Shown here: piece by piece, positions 62,967-64,000 of the stretch
How the letters are laid out: the number at the start of each line of letters is the position of its first letter
Numbering within the stretch: position 1 is the first letter of the stretch
Source: Dysgonomonas sp. BGC7
GTDB lineage: Bacteria > Bacteroidota > Bacteroidia > Bacteroidales > Dysgonomonadaceae
Direction of reading: 5' to 3'
NCBI RefSeq assembly: GCF_001261735.1
Contig: NZ_CVRP01000011.1
Span: 1-64,000 of the forward strand
Length of the DNA: 64,000 nt
Program-made: the position numbers and the translations under genes
Notes under the pieces: model-generated
Told to the model about the DNA's origin: nothing
The model's database searches: none
What the model saw: the letters and a program-made list of their open reading frames with translations, nothing else

Positions 62967-63257
62967 TTAGTAACGATTTCCACCACGGTTGTTATAACTT
63001 CCGCTAGCTCTATCCGTTTTAGGACGAGCAATAGTTACAGTAATCGTCTTGCCTTCATAATCAGCATTGTTTAGCTCATCGATAGCTTTTTGCCCTTCTG
63101 CATCATTAGGCATTTCAACAAAGCCGAATCCACGCGATCTTCCGGTTTCTCTGTCTGTAATAATCTTAGTCGATTCTACTTCGCCATAGGTTGTAAATAA
63201 CTCTTGTAAACTCTCGCTTGTTGTACTAAAGTTTAGATTCGATACGTAAATGTTCAT
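62967..63257 (-). CDS. RRM RNA-binding protein
   Basis: This 96-residue protein has one RNA-recognition motif. RNP2 is MNIYVSNLNFSTT and RNP1 is RSRGFGFVEM (residues about 43-52). The C-terminal tail is short and Arg/Gly/Asn rich (ASGSYNNRGGNRY). Such small RRM proteins in Bacteroidetes stand in for cold-shock-type RNA chaperones and are strongly expressed. It stands alone on the minus strand. The RNA target is unknown. Confidence 0.93.
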   Translation of the reverse strand: MNIYVSNLNFSTTSESLQELFTTYGEVESTKIITDRETGRSRGFGFVEMPNDAEGQKAIDELNNADYEGKTITVTIARPKTDRASGSYNNRGGNRY

Positions 63258-63409
63258 TCTTTTTATTATTAATTATTATTGGAGACATCCTTATTGGTTA
63301 GGCCGATCCTTATAGCATTCATCATGCCTCTTAGACCACTTTTCAAATTGGATGTTACCATATTATTGCTAAAATATCTTTGTTTATATAGAAATAGCTG
63401 TTCTGCGAT

Positions 63410-63715
63410 TTATATCTTTGATTTATGCAATCTGATATATTTATCCACTCGGGCATTTATTTCCTCCTGAGACAAATGCGCCGGCAGTTCAATTGTCGTC
63501 CTTTCGCTAATTATGACATGAATAACAGACCCATTTTTTTCCTTTACATTTTTCAATACAGATTCAGCCTGCTGAGTGGCCGAAGTTCTTTCAGAGCGAG
63601 TTATCTCGCCCTCTTTCCTGTTTATCGAAGAGCTTTGTTTTGCTGCCATTTTTGTTTTTTTTAATCTGCCTTTTCTATTTTTACAAATACGAAAGAGTTG
63701 TTCAATAGCTATCAT
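63410..63715 (-). CDS. Small protein of unknown function
   Basis: This 101-residue protein is basic in its first half (RKGRLKKTKMAAKQ) and has an ordered C-terminal half (SVIHVIISERTTIELPAHLS, then QEEINARVDKYIRLHKSKI). No family is recognised. The start at 63715 overlaps the upstream stop by 4 bp (ATGA), which supports translational coupling. A later start at Met23 would remove the basic leader. Together the two genes form a small operon of unknown job. Confidence 0.6.
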   Translation of the reverse strand: MIAIEQLFRICKNRKGRLKKTKMAAKQSSSINRKEGEITRSERTSATQQAESVLKNVKEKNGSVIHVIISERTTIELPAHLSQEEINARVDKYIRLHKSKI

Positions 63716-64000
63716 TTCATCTGTTTTTCAGAAACCATATCTTTATATATTTGAGCTATTCGCAATAAGCGGGATGAACGATCATTTTCCGAAATAACAG
63801 GGTGATCTTTAAGTATAGTTATAATTTTTTTTCTTAATAGAACTAATAACAAGAGGTCTGAAGATGTTTTATCTATTGTTATATTTATATTTCTTCTTGC
63901 TATATATTGGGTCAGTTTGTCATATTCATATTTTGCAACATCAATAAGAGTTTCCCCTTTAGTAAGTAGTTCAGAGATAATTGTTTCGGGAGAATCCAAT
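63712..64000 (-). CDS. Unknown protein, truncated by the window edge
   Basis: The last 96 codons of a gene whose start lies beyond 64000. The region is helical and charged, with LIDVAKYEYDKLTQYIARRN and SSDLLLLVLLRKKIITIL. The apparent TTG at 63999 is more likely an internal Leu than a start. It overlaps the next gene by 4 bp. No family is recognised. Confidence 0.55.
   Translation of the reverse strand, partial: LDSPETIISELLTKGETLIDVAKYEYDKLTQYIARRNINITIDKTSSDLLLLVLLRKKIITILKDHPVISENDRSSRLLRIAQIYKDMVSEKQMK

Noticed and set aside
1-64000. CRISPR array, tRNA or rRNA genes
   Set aside because: No regularly spaced direct repeats, cloverleaf-like or rRNA-like sequence was noticed on either strand by eye; a search program would be needed to exclude a tRNA fully.

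Overview
The window looks like a low-GC Bacteroidales chromosome. The evidence is Bacteroides-type conjugation genes (traA to traG, mobA/B/C, DUF1896, DUF4099/DUF3945, RteC), promoters with a TAnnTTTG-like -7 box, a SusR-like regulator and many AraC regulators. A Dysgonomonas or Parabacteroides relative is plausible, but the genus cannot be fixed from the sequence alone. No tRNA, rRNA or CRISPR array was seen.

Positions 1 to about 28.5 kb are part of an integrative conjugative element of the CTnDOT type. A leftward tra operon (traA-B-C-D-E-F-G, with traG cut by the window edge) diverges from mobA-mobB. Between them lies a region dense in inverted repeats that is a good oriT candidate. mobC (coupling ATPase), a DUF4099/DUF3945 protein, topoisomerase III, DUF1896 and a methylase/helicase pair follow rightward. 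A leftward excisionase-like HTH gene and an rteC-like gene broken by a frameshift close the recognisable part. The integrase and both ends are not visible.

Three cargo blocks sit on the opposite strand inside this backbone. They are a HEPN-type protein (7276-8523), a four-gene defence operon sir2-herA-ymh-abiH (10816-16090) and a GNAT acetyltransferase (20079-20729). The first two end just upstream of backbone genes whose promoters share an identical 27-bp box. The same box, diverged, precedes the tra operon. In all three cases a -7-like element lies exactly 35 nt downstream, so these are probably co-regulated transfer promoters. A second shared element, a small hairpin followed by ACTAAAAAATCA, precedes several backbone genes.

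From 28.7 to 35.0 kb there is a MarR-controlled RND efflux operon; whether it is element cargo or chromosome is unclear. From 35 to 42.4 kb come a small operon with a thioredoxin-like protein, a winged-helix protein and a DUF6132 protein. These are followed by AraC, NifX-like, Usp, Ndk, a prolyl-tRNA editing-type protein, TrpS and another AraC. A MATE gene is cut short at 42.68 kb, where a SusR-like sensor/regulator and a GH31 glycosidase begin. A RibD-like reductase, a decayed lipoprotein gene and an AraC-SDR-LLM oxidoreductase group follow.

From 53.5 to 62.2 kb one 2901-residue gene encodes a cyclic beta-1,2-glucan synthase-like enzyme, with a paired TTACATAA operator array upstream. The window ends with an AraC regulator with a possible metal-binding-like N-terminus, an RRM RNA-binding protein and two small genes of unknown function.
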